Below are positions 38,151-47,135 of a stretch of DNA of 64,000 nt, in pieces. Made by a program: the position numbers and the translations under genes. Source of the DNA: Rhodoblastus sp963713695 (GTDB lineage Bacteria; Pseudomonadota; Alphaproteobacteria; Rhizobiales; Beijerinckiaceae); assembly GCA_963713695.1 (NCBI GenBank), contig CAVQMU010000009.1, positions 62,001 through 126,000 on the forward strand, in the 5' to 3' direction. A model generated the notes under the pieces. It was given only the letters and a program-made list of their open reading frames with translations, made no database searches and was not told the DNA's origin. Positions within the stretch are counted from its first letter, which is position 1. Each line of letters begins with the position of its first letter.

Positions 38151-39152
38151 ATGGTTGTGCAAAAATCGTGCGTCTCGCGGCGTCAGGCGTTGGCCCTCGC
38201 GGCCGGCGCCAGCATTGCGGCGCTCGACGGCGGCATGGCTGCGGCGCGTCCGCTGGAAAATCTCGAAATCCTCGCGGCGCCGACCGGCGCCTCGATCACG
38301 CTGGCGCGCGCCCTGGATTCGGGCGCGCTCGCCAAGGCCGCGCCCGGCGCTGCGTTCCGCGTATGGCGCGACCCCGACGAACTCAGGGCGGGCCTTGTCT
38401 CCGGCCATACGCTGCTGTTCACGACGCCGACCAACCTGCCGGCCAACCTCGCCAACCGCGGCATGCCGATCAAGCTGTTGTGCACGCTCGGCCAGGGACA
38501 TCTGACCATCGTCACCGCCGATCCAGGCATCAAGACCTTCCACGATCTCGTCGGCAAGGACGTGCTGGGCTTCTTTCACAATGACATGCCCGACCTCGTC
38601 TTCCGCGCCTGCGCCAAAATGGAGGGCGTCGACCCCGACAAGGACATGAAGCTGTCCTATGTCCAGGATCATATGGCTGCCGCGCAAATGCTGGCGGCGG
38701 GCAAAGTGACGACGGCGATCCTGGCCGAACCGGCCGCGACCATGGCCATTTTCATGGCGGCACAGCAGGGACGAACGCTCACACGCGTCATCAGCCTGCA
38801 AGACATATGGATGGCGCACAAGAAGGCCGTGCGGATGCCGATGGTCGGCCTCGCCGTCCACGCAAGGCTCGTCGAGGAGGCCCCGGAAATCGTCGCGGCC
38901 TTGCGCACAGCGTTGCCCGCGGCCAAGACCTGGACGCTCGCCAATCACGACGAAGCTGCGGCGCTGGCAGGCAGGACCATGCAGATGCATCCCAAAATCT
39001 TCGCCGCCGCGATCGACCGCTTCAACATGGACATCGTTTCCGCGCGCACGGCGAAATCCGACCTGGAAATCTTTTATCAAAGCCTGCTCGACATCGCGCC
39101 GCAATCGCTGGGCGGAAAGCTGCCCGCGGACGATTTCTATCTCGACTTCTGA
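38151..39152 (+). CDS. NitT/TauT-type substrate-binding protein
   Basis: The 333-residue exported receptor starts with a twin-arginine-like signal (SRRQALALAAGASIAAL). It has the two-lobe fold of the nitrate/sulfonate/bicarbonate receptor family: LENLEILAAPTGASITLARAL, then GLVSGHTLLFTTPTNLPANL and KVTTAILAEPAATMAIF. AAGGAGCC lies 8 bases before the ATG. Classical taurine or nitrate signature residues are not obvious. Its neighbours are an outer-membrane protein and nitrogenase genes, so a vanadium or molybdenum complex is a candidate ligand. Confidence 0.83.
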   Translation: MVVQKSCVSRRQALALAAGASIAALDGGMAAARPLENLEILAAPTGASITLARALDSGALAKAAPGAAFRVWRDPDELRAGLVSGHTLLFTTPTNLPANLANRGMPIKLLCTLGQGHLTIVTADPGIKTFHDLVGKDVLGFFHNDMPDLVFRACAKMEGVDPDKDMKLSYVQDHMAAAQMLAAGKVTTAILAEPAATMAIFMAAQQGRTLTRVISLQDIWMAHKKAVRMPMVGLAVHARLVEEAPEIVAALRTALPAAKTWTLANHDEAAALAGRTMQMHPKIFAAAIDRFNMDIVSARTAKSDLEIFYQSLLDIAPQSLGGKLPADDFYLDF

Positions 39153-39153
39153 C

Positions 39154-39927
39154 ATGAACGGGAAGATTTTCCGCGTCGTTTACAGTCTCTCCGGCCTTGT
39201 CGCGCTTGTCGGCGTCTGGGCCGCGATTCACGCGGCCTACGGCCCGTTGGTGTTGCCACGTCCTGATCTCGCTGCCCGCGAATTGCTGCGACTGTTCGCC
39301 TCGGGTGAAGCACAACTGGCGCTCAAGGCCACCCTCCTCCATTCGCTCGCGGGCTGGGCGACTGGCAGCCTGCTGGGGCTCCTGCTCGCGCTGCTCGGCG
39401 GTTTCTGGCGCCCGGCGGGGCTCGCGCTGCGGCCGGTCGCCACCGTCCTTCTGGGAACGCCGCCGATCGCCTGGCTGGTGCTGGCGGCGCTGTGGTTCGG
39501 CGCCAACGGTTTCGACGCCGGTTTCACGGTCGCCGTGGTTATTCTGCCGATTGTCTTCGTCGCCGCGCTGCAAGGCCTGGAGGCTCGCGACCCCCTACTG
39601 GACGAAATGGCCGCCGGTTTTTCCGCGCCCGCATTGCAAAAATTCTCCGATATTCTGGCGCCGCAGATGCTGTCTCATCTCCTGCCGGCGGCGGCGACCG
39701 CGCTGGGAATGGCGCTGAAAGTCTGCGTCATGTCCGAAGTCATGGCGAGCGGCACGGGCATCGGCGGCCGCCTAGCCGCCGCGCGGTCCAATCTCGACCT
39801 GACCGAAACCCTCGCATGGATCCTTCTGGCAGTCGCGCTTGTATTGGGGCTGGACCTCCTGTTGGTCGCGCCCTTCCGCAGATCGTTCCGCATCGCGCGC
39901 GCGTCGGATGGCCTTGAGGCATGTTGA
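39154..39927 (+). CDS. NitT/TauT-type ABC transporter permease
   Basis: The 257-residue inner-membrane permease has six helices. The binding-protein-dependent permease loop is seen at EMAAGFSAPALQKFSDILAP, followed by ATALGMALKVCVMSEVMASG, which is typical of SsuC/TauC/NrtB proteins. The frame is intact. It starts 1 base after the receptor stop and overlaps the ATPase ATG by 7 bases, so the three form one translational unit. Confidence 0.88.
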   Translation: MNGKIFRVVYSLSGLVALVGVWAAIHAAYGPLVLPRPDLAARELLRLFASGEAQLALKATLLHSLAGWATGSLLGLLLALLGGFWRPAGLALRPVATVLLGTPPIAWLVLAALWFGANGFDAGFTVAVVILPIVFVAALQGLEARDPLLDEMAAGFSAPALQKFSDILAPQMLSHLLPAAATALGMALKVCVMSEVMASGTGIGGRLAAARSNLDLTETLAWILLAVALVLGLDLLLVAPFRRSFRIARASDGLEAC

Positions 39928-40634
39928 CCCTCAGCGAGCTTTGCAAGGATTTCGGGCCGAAGCGGATCGTCGAGCAAATCGACCTCATCGTCGCGCCCGG
40001 AGAATTCGTGGTCGTGATCGGCCCTTCAGGTTGCGGCAAGACAACATTGCTTCGTCTCGCCGCTGGCGCCTTGTCGCCAACGTCGGGGCGCGTCGAAAAT
40101 CGCTATCTCCGCACTGCGAGCGTCTTCCAGGAGCCGAGGCTGCTTCCATGGAGCACGGCGGCCGAAAATGCCGCGTTCGGCCTGAAGGCGCTTGGTCGGA
40201 ACCGCAGCCAGCGTCGCGACGAAGCAGAGGCGATCCTGACGCGCCTTGGCCTCGGCGCCGACGATCTCGGGAAGCGACCGGCGGCGCTGTCCGGCGGCAT
40301 GGCGCAACGCGTCGCCTTCGCGCGCGCATTGGCGGTATCGCCCGATCTCCTGCTGATGGACGAGCCCTTTGGCGCCCTGGACGTGGGCATGCGCCGGTCG
40401 ATGCAAGACCTGACGCGTCAGGAAGTGGAGAAGGCGGGAACGGCGGTGCTGTTCGTCACCCATGACATCGCCGAGGCGCTCCGCCTCGCCAGCCGGATCA
40501 TTGTCCTCTCGCCGCAACCCGGACGGATCGTTGCAGATATCGCTCATTCCCCGCTTCACGATCCCGCCGCAATTTTTCAGGCCGCCGCAGACTTGCTCAA
40601 ACGGCCGGAAATCGACGGCGCCCTGTTTGGATAA
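39921..40634 (+). CDS. NitT/TauT-type ABC transporter ATPase
   Basis: The 237-residue ATPase is complete: Walker A IGPSGCGKTT (near residue 36), Q-loop ASVFQEPRLLPW, signature LSGGMAQRVAFARAL, Walker B LLLMDEPFGALD and switch FVTHDIAEAL. These are exactly the SsuB/TauB/NrtD patterns. It energises the permease encoded just upstream. The operon is convergent with the nif-associated minus-strand genes and ends 17 bases from the next stop codon. Confidence 0.9.
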   Translation: MLTLSELCKDFGPKRIVEQIDLIVAPGEFVVVIGPSGCGKTTLLRLAAGALSPTSGRVENRYLRTASVFQEPRLLPWSTAAENAAFGLKALGRNRSQRRDEAEAILTRLGLGADDLGKRPAALSGGMAQRVAFARALAVSPDLLLMDEPFGALDVGMRRSMQDLTRQEVEKAGTAVLFVTHDIAEALRLASRIIVLSPQPGRIVADIAHSPLHDPAAIFQAAADLLKRPEIDGALFG

Positions 40635-40651
40635 CGATGGCGTCCGATGTC

Positions 40652-40917
40652 CTATTCAGCCACCATCGGCGTCGCATCGGCCCGAATGGCGTCATAGGCA
40701 TGCCGCGGCAGACGGAAAAAGCCGCGAGCGCCAGCGAATGTCTGGTAATGCTCCGACCCTTCTTTGAGCAGCAAATCGCGCCATTCCTGCGCGGCCAAAT
40801 GAGGCGGACATTTGTCGATCGTCATGACGTCCGAGTTTGGCAAATAACGAACATGAATCAGGACTTCGTCGCTGACTTTTTCTTCCAGGCTGTCAGATTT
40901 CACAAGAGTTCAGCATG
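40652..40917 (-). CDS. Small protein of unknown function, nitrogenase-associated
   Basis: The open frame from the GTG at 40903 gives 83 residues rich in charged residues (SDSLEEKVSDEVLIHVRYLP, CPPHLAAQEWRDLLLKEG). A much better ribosome binding site (AAGGAGAG) precedes the ATG at 40917. A single extra T near 40905 would join it as MLNS to the same frame, so I give the longer span. It is the last gene of the minus-strand vnfDGK series. I do not recognise a named family, but its place suggests a Nif/Vnf accessory protein. Confidence 0.6.
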
Positions 40918-40978
40918 GTCGGCTCTCCTTCTTTTCAGATTTGATGTGGAAACTTTCTTGAGGCCCCATTCACGCGGG

Positions 40979-41464
40979 TCAGTAGGCGCTCTGCGCCTCC
41001 AGCGCCACGCCAGTGCGGCGGCTTATGGCGCGGCGCATCCACAGAGGTTGCGTCCCAGCCATCATGGCTTGAACCTGCGCGATCACCTCATCGACGGAAC
41101 GGTGACGCTCGGATTTGACCGGAAAGACCTTCAACTCGTTCACGCGCACGGCGGCGACGTCTGATAGCCCCATGGTGAAAAGGACCGAGCAGCCGCCAAC
41201 GGCATTGACGCGCTCGGTCAGCGGGTCGTAGCCCGTGCCGTCGTCGTCCTCCATGTCGTCCATGATGCAGCGGCCGGCGTTGGCCTCTTTGCCGCCGCCC
41301 TGGGCCTTGCCCTTGGAGCGACGGGAGAATTGCAAGGCGTCGATGAATTCGAACTCGTCCAGCGCAACGTCGTAAAGCAGGAATTGCTTGGCGGCGACGA
41401 AATTGGCGTCGAGATTGACTAGGCTATCGCTGGTGATGGCGATGCGAAGATGCGGGCCTTCCAT
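40979..41464 (-). CDS. NifX/NafY-like dinitrogenase cofactor-binding protein
   Basis: The 161-residue protein has the NifB/NifX cofactor-binding fold: LRIAITSDSLVNLDANF at the start, FLLYDVALDEFEFIDAL, then VGGCSVLFTMGLSDVAAVRV. A Gly/Lys-rich insert (about residues 55-85) is unusual. The ATG at 41464 begins MEGPHLRIAIT and is chosen over the longer frame. Relatives carry FeMo- or FeV-cofactor precursors, or keep apo-dinitrogenase open. It is separated from the upstream unknown gene by a strong palindrome. It is one of three NifX-type proteins near vnf, besides the NifB tail. Confidence 0.78.
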   Translation of the reverse strand: MEGPHLRIAITSDSLVNLDANFVAAKQFLLYDVALDEFEFIDALQFSRRSKGKAQGGGKEANAGRCIMDDMEDDDGTGYDPLTERVNAVGGCSVLFTMGLSDVAAVRVNELKVFPVKSERHRSVDEVIAQVQAMMAGTQPLWMRRAISRRTGVALEAQSAY

Positions 41465-41562
41465 GATCGTGCTCCCTAAATCCGAATGCCGGTGATTGGC
41501 CAAATGGGTTTTCGCGAAGCGGAAACCTTAGGAGCGACCGCGACGCCGAGCGAGTGGGAGGA

Positions 41563-41586
41563 GCGCCGCAGCGCGCGCTGCGGCGC
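41563..41586. terminator. 24-bp GC-rich perfect palindrome
   Basis: GCGCCGCAGCGC and its exact complement GCGCTGCGGCGC abut each other just after the upstream stop codon. It could form a strong hairpin that attenuates transcription from vnfDGK into the two small downstream genes, or protect mRNA ends. There is no T-run. Confidence 0.5.
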
Positions 41587-41591
41587 CGAAA

Positions 41592-42487
41592 CTAAGTCAT
41601 CGGCTGTCCCACGACGATCTTCTCCCGCGCGAAGCGGGTGCGGAACGAGGCCGGCAGCGAAAGGTCTTCAAGTCCGCGGGCCCGCCATTTCAGCAGGTCC
41701 CTGCGTTCGATCCGTCCGTCCTTCAGCGCTTCGACGGGAATGATGTGGAACACATCGTCTAGCGCGGCGAAAAAATCGATCGGGTGGCGCGCGGGATCGC
41801 GATAGAGCGGTCCGATTTCGAACGCGATGAATTCACTGTCATAGGTCGCCTTGGGATTATCGCAATCGAAGCGGAAATGCCGATTGAACGGAGCGCGGCG
41901 GCGGAACTGATAGAGGATGCGGTCCTCATCCGAGAAACGCTTGATCTCCGAGACGATATCGCCAAAAAGCTCGAACAGCATCGCCTCGACATAGGCCTCC
42001 GGATAGGGGCTGGTCAGCGACGAGAAATAATAGGCGACCGCTGTCTCCAGCAGGTCGAGGCCAGCCGCCGTAATTTCCAGCGACAGGGCGCAGAGATCGA
42101 TGGCGCCGTTGAGGCAGACGATGCCGTCGCGCATGTCGACATGGCCATGCGCATGGAAGGCGATTTTGCGCACGACGCGCAAGACGCGGTGCAAGTTCGG
42201 CGAGGATTTTTTCCGTCTGCGTCTGCGCGCGGCAATTCCAGGCAGCGTTTCCATGCGGTCAGCGGCAATCGGTCGGATGAATCCCGGCCATAATAGGATT
42301 CGAATGCCAGCGCGGCGCGGCAGACAGCGGCAATGCGATCCATCGGCGCTTCTTTCGGCGGCGGCGGGTCGAGGAAATTGAGCGCCTTGCGCTTGGTGTA
42401 GAGTTCGATCTGGCGATATTCTGGCAGGCGCAGGCTGTTCGACCAGCCGAAGGCGGGATTTGCGATCAGGCGTTGGGTGAAGCTCAT
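41592..42487 (-). CDS. Vnf-associated protein of unknown function (one frameshift)
   Basis: The repaired product has about 298 residues and starts at the ATG at 42487, with GAGAGAGG upstream. Two parts are visible: an N-terminal MSFTQRLIANPAFGWSNSLR segment and, after a frame change near 42215-42250, a helical domain with LCALSLEITAAGLDLLETAV and YPEAYVEAMLFELFGDIV. The end has FFAALDDVFHIIPVEALK. No membrane segments or cofactor motifs are seen. It directly follows vnfK, so a role in V-nitrogenase maturation or protection is likely, although I cannot name the family. Confidence 0.65.
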
Positions 42488-42570
42488 GGCCGGCCTCTCT
42501 CGAAAGATATCGGCAGCAGGCAGGAGGAAGGGGGCGGTGACAGAGGCCGCCCCCTTCGCAAAATCCTCAA

Positions 42571-43965
42571 TCACCAGGTGTTGAGGATCCATTCGCGATC
42601 CCTGGTGTATTCCATGTGCGCGAACATGGCGTTGGCGATGGCCTCGCCCACTTCCATGGCGCCCTGATAGCCCATCGTCGGATGACGATAGAGGCCGGCG
42701 CGGTCGAAGGTCGGGAAGCCCACGCGCGCCATCGGGAGATTGGCGTCGATTGCGACGTAACGACCCTTCGAGTGACCGAGGATGATATCGATCTTGTAGT
42801 CCGGATCCTTGACGCGCTTCTCCAGTTCCCAGAGATCGGCGTTGCAGACGACTTCCATGTCCCAGTTGACCTTGTCTTTCAGGGCCAGGATGCGCGGGTC
42901 CTTCTTGTACTTGGTGTTGTCGTCGCCGAGCAGCAGCAGCACCGGCTTCAACTCCACCTCGATGCAGAATTCGGCGAGGCCGATCACCAGGTCGGGATGG
43001 CCGAACAGGGCAACGCGCTTGTCCGCGAAGAACATGTGCGCGAGGTCCTGCAAGGCGTCGATGGCGATGCCGCGCTCCTTGACCAGCGACTGCCGGGATC
43101 GGCTTGCCGGTGATTTCGCTAGATTTTCTTCAGCATGGCGTCGGTGTTGGCGATGCCATAGGGCGAGGAGACGGCATGAGCCGGGAACGTCGAATTCCTT
43201 CTTGAGGTAGTCGACCGTGCTCGGCGGCCTCGTAGCGGGCGAGCGACAGCGAAGCGAGTCGCGCCGGTCGAGGCCTTGATGTCTTCGACCGTGGTGCGGC
43301 CATGGGTGTGGATCGATTTGTCGGGCAGCATCGGCGAGTCGAAATCTTCGGTGTCCATGAAGATCGTCGCATCGACGCCCATCTCGGAGGCGTAGCGCTT
43401 CAGCAGCACGACGTCGCCGGGATTGACCCAGCCCGGGAAAATGTTGAGCTTGCCGGTCGGCGCGACCTTTTCCTTGGCGATGGTCTTCCACGTCGCCTGC
43501 ACGCATTCTGAATAGCCGCCGACCTGGCTGTTCTTGAAGCTCGGCGTATGCACCGGAACGACATAGACTTCGCGGCCCGGGAAATTCCGCGGCGATCATG
43601 TCGTTGCAATATTTGATATTGCCTTCGATGTCGTCGCCGATGACTTCCGTCGAGCAGGTCGAGATGACCTGGATGATGCGCAGGTTGGGATAGCGGCGCA
43701 CCAGGGCCATCACGCCTTCCTGGATGCGCTTGTGGCCGCCGAACACCGCCGAATCCTCATGCAGCGAGGTCGAGGCGACGTCGAAGTTTTCCTTGAAATG
43801 CTGGGCGAACAGCAGGCGCACGAACATCGTGCAGCCCTGGCCGCCGTGGACCAGCGGAATGCAGTCCTTCATGCCGATGCCGGCATATTGCGCGCCGGCC
43901 GGCTGGCAGTCGTACATCGGATTGATGACGCCAGCCCTCTCGCGCGTTGTGATTTCGCAACCCAT
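42571..43965 (-). CDS. vnfK: Vanadium nitrogenase beta subunit (frameshifts)
   Basis: VnfK pairs with VnfD and shares the P-cluster. The N-terminus reads GVINPMYDCQPAGAQYAGIG and HGGQGCTMFVRLLFAQHFKENFD across the P-cluster cysteines. ISTCSTEVIGDDIEGNI holds another ligand, and the C-terminus ends MFAHMEYTRDREWILNTW as in known VnfK. Breaks near 43590, 43245, 43220, 43130 and 43095 are repaired by single-base changes; for example an extra T in GAATTTCCCGGG. The sequence is of the V type, not AnfK. AAAGGAAC precedes the ATG. Confidence 0.95.
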   Translation of the reverse strand: MGCEITTRERAGVINPMYDCQPAGAQYAGIGMKDCIPLVHGGQGCTMFVRLLFAQHFKENFDVASTSLHEDSAVFGGHKRIQEGVMALVRRYPNLRIIQVISTCSTEVIGDDIEGNIKYCNDMIAAEFPGPRSLCRSGAYAELQEQPGRRLFRMRAGDVEDHRQGKGRADRQAQHFPGLGQSRRRRAAEALRLRDGRRCDDLHGHRRFRLADAARQIDPHPWPHHGRRHQGLDRRDSLRCRSPATRPPSTVDYLKKEFDVPGSCRLLALWHRQHRRHAEENLAKSPASRSRQSLVKERGIAIDALQDLAHMFFADKRVALFGHPDLVIGLAEFCIEVELKPVLLLLGDDNTKYKKDPRILALKDKVNWDMEVVCNADLWELEKRVKDPDYKIDIILGHSKGRYVAIDANLPMARVGFPTFDRAGLYRHPTMGYQGAMEVGEAIANAMFAHMEYTRDREWILNTW

Positions 43966-44043
43966 GGCGGGTTCCTTTCTCTGAGGGGGAGTGTGATTTC
44001 AGGGACCGCCGCGTCCGATGGACGGCGGCGGCGGTCGTGGGGC

Positions 44044-44390
44044 TCAATAGAGCGAGTGGTTCAGTTCGTGGTTCAGCGATTTGGTGATGGTGTGATCGAC
44101 CAGCTCGGCCTTCAAAGCCGCCATCAGTTCGGTGATCTTGGTCGGCTCAAGATCGTTGATCCAGGGGAAGCGCTCCCTGAAATCCGTCACCATGGCTCCA
44201 GGCGTCGGCGTAGAACAGCTTCTCCATCGGCGTGATGCTTGCTTCGGCTCGCTTGCCGTGGAGCATATCGGTCGCGGCGGCGATGATCCCGTCGATGTTC
44301 TCCTTCCGGTCCCAGGCCGCGGGAGAAGAACTGCCACAGGCAGCGCTCCTGCACATAGTCGAACAATTGCTCGATCTGTTGCTGGCTCAT
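44044..44390 (-). CDS. vnfG: Vanadium nitrogenase delta subunit (frameshifts)
   Basis: VnfG is the small third subunit found only in V- and Fe-only nitrogenases; it helps keep the apoprotein ready for cofactor. The repaired product of about 114 residues begins MSQQQIEQLFDYVQERCLWQFFSR and ends DHTITKSLNHELNHSLY, both diagnostic of VnfG. Two single-base insertions (about 44325 and 44205) separate the three parts. Its ATG overlaps the vnfD stop as ATGA. The presence of a delta subunit excludes a Mo-nitrogenase. Confidence 0.93.
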
Positions 44391-45806
44391 TCCGCGGCCT
44401 CCTGGATTTGCGCCGCTCCGGCCGCCGAATGTCGAGCGCGGCGAGCTTCAGAAGCGGGTTGTGGACGGCGTTGTAGGTGTCGCGGGCGAGGTTCACGAAG
44501 CCCTCGAAACCCATGTAGGGGCCGTTGTGATAGCCGTGGCCGTTGACGTAGGGGATGTGCAGCTTCTTCACGAGTTCGCCGACGCGCGGGCCGGTGAAGA
44601 TGACGTCCGGCTTGACGAGGTCGATGATCTCGAAGAACTCGAGCTCGTTGCCGTCATCGATGTAATAGGTGCCGGCCTGGCCGCGCGCGATGACCTTTTC
44701 GAAGTCTTCCTGATGGCCGAATTTCGAGGACATGGCGACGACCTGGATGCCGAGATCGTCTTCGACCGACTTGGTCCAGTGCCACAGGCGCGGACCGCCG
44801 GTCCAGATCGCCATTTTCTTGCCCTTCAGGCGCTCCTTGTACCAGTCGAGCTTGCGGCTTCCACTTGGCGTATTCCTCGGCGATCAGCGCCTCGCCGCGG
44901 TCTTCGATGCCGAAGAAGGCGCAGATCTTGCGGATGCCCTCGGCCATGTAGCTGAAGCCCCAGCTGTCGATGTCGAGGCGCGGAATGCCATATTGCTTCT
45001 TCAGCTCGTTGGCGATGTAGCCGGAGGAGCGGGCGCAGTTGACGACATTGAGCTGGGCGCGGTGCATGCAGCGCAGATCGTCATAGGTGCCGTTGCCGGT
45101 GAAGTGGGCGATGACCTGGATGCCGAGCTTGTCCCAGTAGGTCTGGAGCAGCTGGGTGTCGCCCTGGATGTTGAAGTCGCCGATGAAGTTCATCGTGTAT
45201 TCGCTGGTGATCTCCGGCTCCAGCGTGCCGACCTTCTCGTTGATCCAGCCGATGTTGAGCACGTGATGGCCCTTCGACTGCGAAACGCCGGCGAAGCCGG
45301 GGCATTCGCAGGTGAAGATGTCGACGTCGGGACGTTCGTCCATCACCTTCTTGGCGACCGCCTTGATGTCGTCGCCGATCAGCGCCGTCGGGCAGGTGGT
45401 GTAGACGAACATGCGCTTGACGTCGGGCATTTCGTCGAAGGCTTCGTTGATCGACTTCTCCAGGCGCTTCTCGCCGCCGAAGACGATGTGGCTTTCCTTC
45501 ATGTCCGTCGACCAGACATACTTCATGTTGAAGTGGCCGTTGTCGGTCGGATAGCGCTTGGTGTGCCAGGTGTCGTAGGCGCAGCCGATCGGGCCGTGGA
45601 TCATCTGGATCGTGTCTTTCAGCACGCCGCCGATGACGAGCTTGGCGCCGCAGAAGGCGCAGCCGCGCTCCGACAGCGTGCCGGGAATGGTCGGCGGCAT
45701 TGGAGACGGGAAGGAAGTCGCGAGTATCCTCGCCGTCCACCTTCAGGTAAATATGTTTTTCGCGTTCAGGGATCGCCTTGTCGCACTCCAGCAGAACCAT
45801 AGGCAT
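44387..45806 (-). CDS. vnfD: Vanadium nitrogenase alpha subunit (frameshifts)
   Basis: VnfD holds the FeV-cofactor. The N-terminus MPMVLLECDKAIPEREKHIY is that of VnfD rather than AnfD. P-cluster ligands appear in LSERGCAFCGAKLV, HGPIGCAYDTWHTKRYP and TTCPTALIGDDI, and the cofactor cysteine region in the CAR SSGYIANELKKQYGIPRLDID segment. The histidine side is in GPYMGFEGFVNLARDTYNAVHNP. Frame breaks occur near 45690 (extra G), 44856 (extra C) and close to the 3' end at 44430. The strong GAGGAGGA ribosome binding site and a sigma-54 promoter 105 bases upstream support the start. Confidence 0.96.
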
Positions 45807-45910
45807 GATTAGTCCTCCTCACAAAACGTGAGCGAAAAATATTCGCAGCTTCCAGATGGCGGCTCGGGCATCGATGAAAGCTTGGTCCCGCGCCGTTCGG
45901 ACCCCTAATC

Positions 45911-45925
45911 GCAGGAAGCGTGCCA
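45911..45925 (-). promoter_or_regulatory. Sigma-54 promoter of vnfDGK
   Basis: On the minus strand TGGCACGCTTCCTGC has the obligate GG-N10-GC spacing and an excellent -24 half. It lies 105 bases before the vnfD ATG. Vnf structural genes are RpoN-dependent in Azotobacter. Confidence 0.85.
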
Positions 45926-46116
45926 AGCGCGATAGAACGGCAATTATTCCTTTTACATGAACTTGTCGACGCCTGCTACCTCCGGGATTCCTTTGCGATT
46001 GATGGAAATATGCAGTTCATCTCAAGGGACATCCGATCGCGCCAGCGCCGCGTCAACCGGATGAAATACGGGCACACGGTATTCGCATGTCCGTCATGGC
46101 CCGCGCGCACGGATCG

Positions 46117-46139
46117 GTACGAAATTTTTGGAAGCGTAC
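46117..46139 (+). promoter_or_regulatory. Candidate VnfA upstream activating site in the vnfD/vnfH region
   Basis: Two GTAC cores (46117-46120 and 46136-46139) flank GAAATTTTTGGAAGC. The first core lies in CGGTACGAAATTT, which recurs exactly near the vnfE promoter. Azotobacter VnfA sites contain GTAC. It lies about 78 bases upstream of the plus-strand sigma-54 site and about 190 upstream of the minus-strand one. Confidence 0.6.
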
Positions 46140-46194
46140 GCGGCCGTGCGTGCCTACGGCGCAAAACAGCGCAGTTAATCCGGCAAATATGCGT

Positions 46195-46210
46195 TGGCAC
46201 GGCCGTTGCA
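46195..46210 (+). promoter_or_regulatory. Sigma-54 promoter of the nifX/VOC-vnfH operon
   Basis: TGGCACGGCCGTTGCA is a near-perfect TGGCAC-N5-TTGCA element. The coding start at 46248 (with GAGG upstream) lies 38 bases downstream. It should drive the fusion gene, vnfH and the Nif11 gene. Confidence 0.92.
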
Positions 46211-46247
46211 ATCTCGTCATGCGGCCTGAATGCCGCGAGGACGCGCC

Positions 46248-47078
46248 ATGCTGGATACGTCCTACAGACGACCACGTTGAAACGCAGCGAAGCCGATCAA
46301 CGCCGCGAGCGCTTCTCCGACTCTGCGCATCGCCGTGGCGACGCGCGAGGGACAGCGCGTCGATCTTCATTTCGGCCATGCCGAAGCCTTCTCTGTCTAT
46401 GATGTCGACGCCGCGCGGCCCGAGCCTCGTCGAGACGCGCGTCGTCGCCGAGCACGCGCTGAACGAAGAGGAAGACACCGCGCGACACGATCTATCGCAT
46501 GATCGCCGACTGCAAGATGTTGCTCGTCGCCAAGATCGGCGCCGCGCCGCAGGAAGCGCTGGCCGCGCTCGGCATCGAAGCCAGCAATATGCACGCCGGC
46601 AAGGATGTCGACGCGGCGCTTGCGCGAAGTCTTCGCCGCCAAGAAGGCGGCCGCTGATGCGGCGCCGATCGACGCCTCCGAATTTCGGCTGCTGCACGCC
46701 ATGCTGCGCGTCGCCGATCTCGACCGCTCCATCGCCTTCTATACCGCGAAGCCTCGGCATGACAGTGCTGGAGCGGCGCGAGCACAAGAAGAACCAGTTT
46801 TCACAGGCCTATCTCGGCTATGGCGACGGCCGGCCGGCATGACGATCGAGCTCGTGTCCAACTGGCAGCGCGAGACGCCTTACGTCGCGGCGACGCCTTC
46901 GGCCATATCGCCATCGAGGTGAAGAACATCCTGCGCCTGTGCGACCGGCTCGCCGCCGAAGGGCGTGCCCATGCCGCGGCCGCCGCGCGGCCAGCGCCAT
47001 GGCGAAAACATCGTCGCCTTCATCGAAGATCCCGATGGCCACCGGATCGAACTGGTTCAAGCGCCGACGCCCGAATAG
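46248..47078 (+). CDS. NifX-like domain fused to a VOC/glyoxalase domain (several frameshifts)
   Basis: The repaired product has about 275 residues. The N-terminal part is a NifX/NifB cofactor-binding domain (LRIAVATREGQRVDLHFGHA, MIADCKMLLVAKIGAAPQE, GIEASNMHAGKDVDAAL). After a short linker (DASEFRLLHAML) comes a VOC domain like lactoylglutathione lyase, with RVADLDRSIAFYT, LGYGDG, FGHIAIEVKN and a C-terminal FIEDPDGHRIELVQAP holding the metal-ligand Glu. Breaks lie near 46278-46300, 46420, 46485, 46625, 46755, 46840, 46890 and 46965. No stop separates the domains once repaired. VnfH follows by 57 bases. Confidence 0.7.
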
Positions 47079-47135
47079 GGCGAACGCGTTCGAAGGAAGC
47101 CCAAACGCCACTATCGACAGGAAAAGGAGCATCAC

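Larger units (their letters stand above)
45807..46247. other. Divergent vnf promoter region
   Basis: The 441-base space between vnfD and the nifX/VOC-vnfH operon contains no gene. It holds two outward-facing sigma-54 promoters and a GTAC-type motif pair likely bound by VnfA, each listed separately. This compact layout would allow one activator to fire both operons. Confidence 0.75.

Noticed and set aside
44732..45802. Plus-strand frame of 356 residues opposite vnfD
   Set aside because: Antisense to the strongly conserved vnfD sequence.
42571..45806. Assignment as Fe-only nitrogenase (AnfDGK)
   Set aside because: The alpha-subunit N-terminus, delta-subunit ends and beta-subunit start match Vnf proteins; AnfD-specific sequences are absent.
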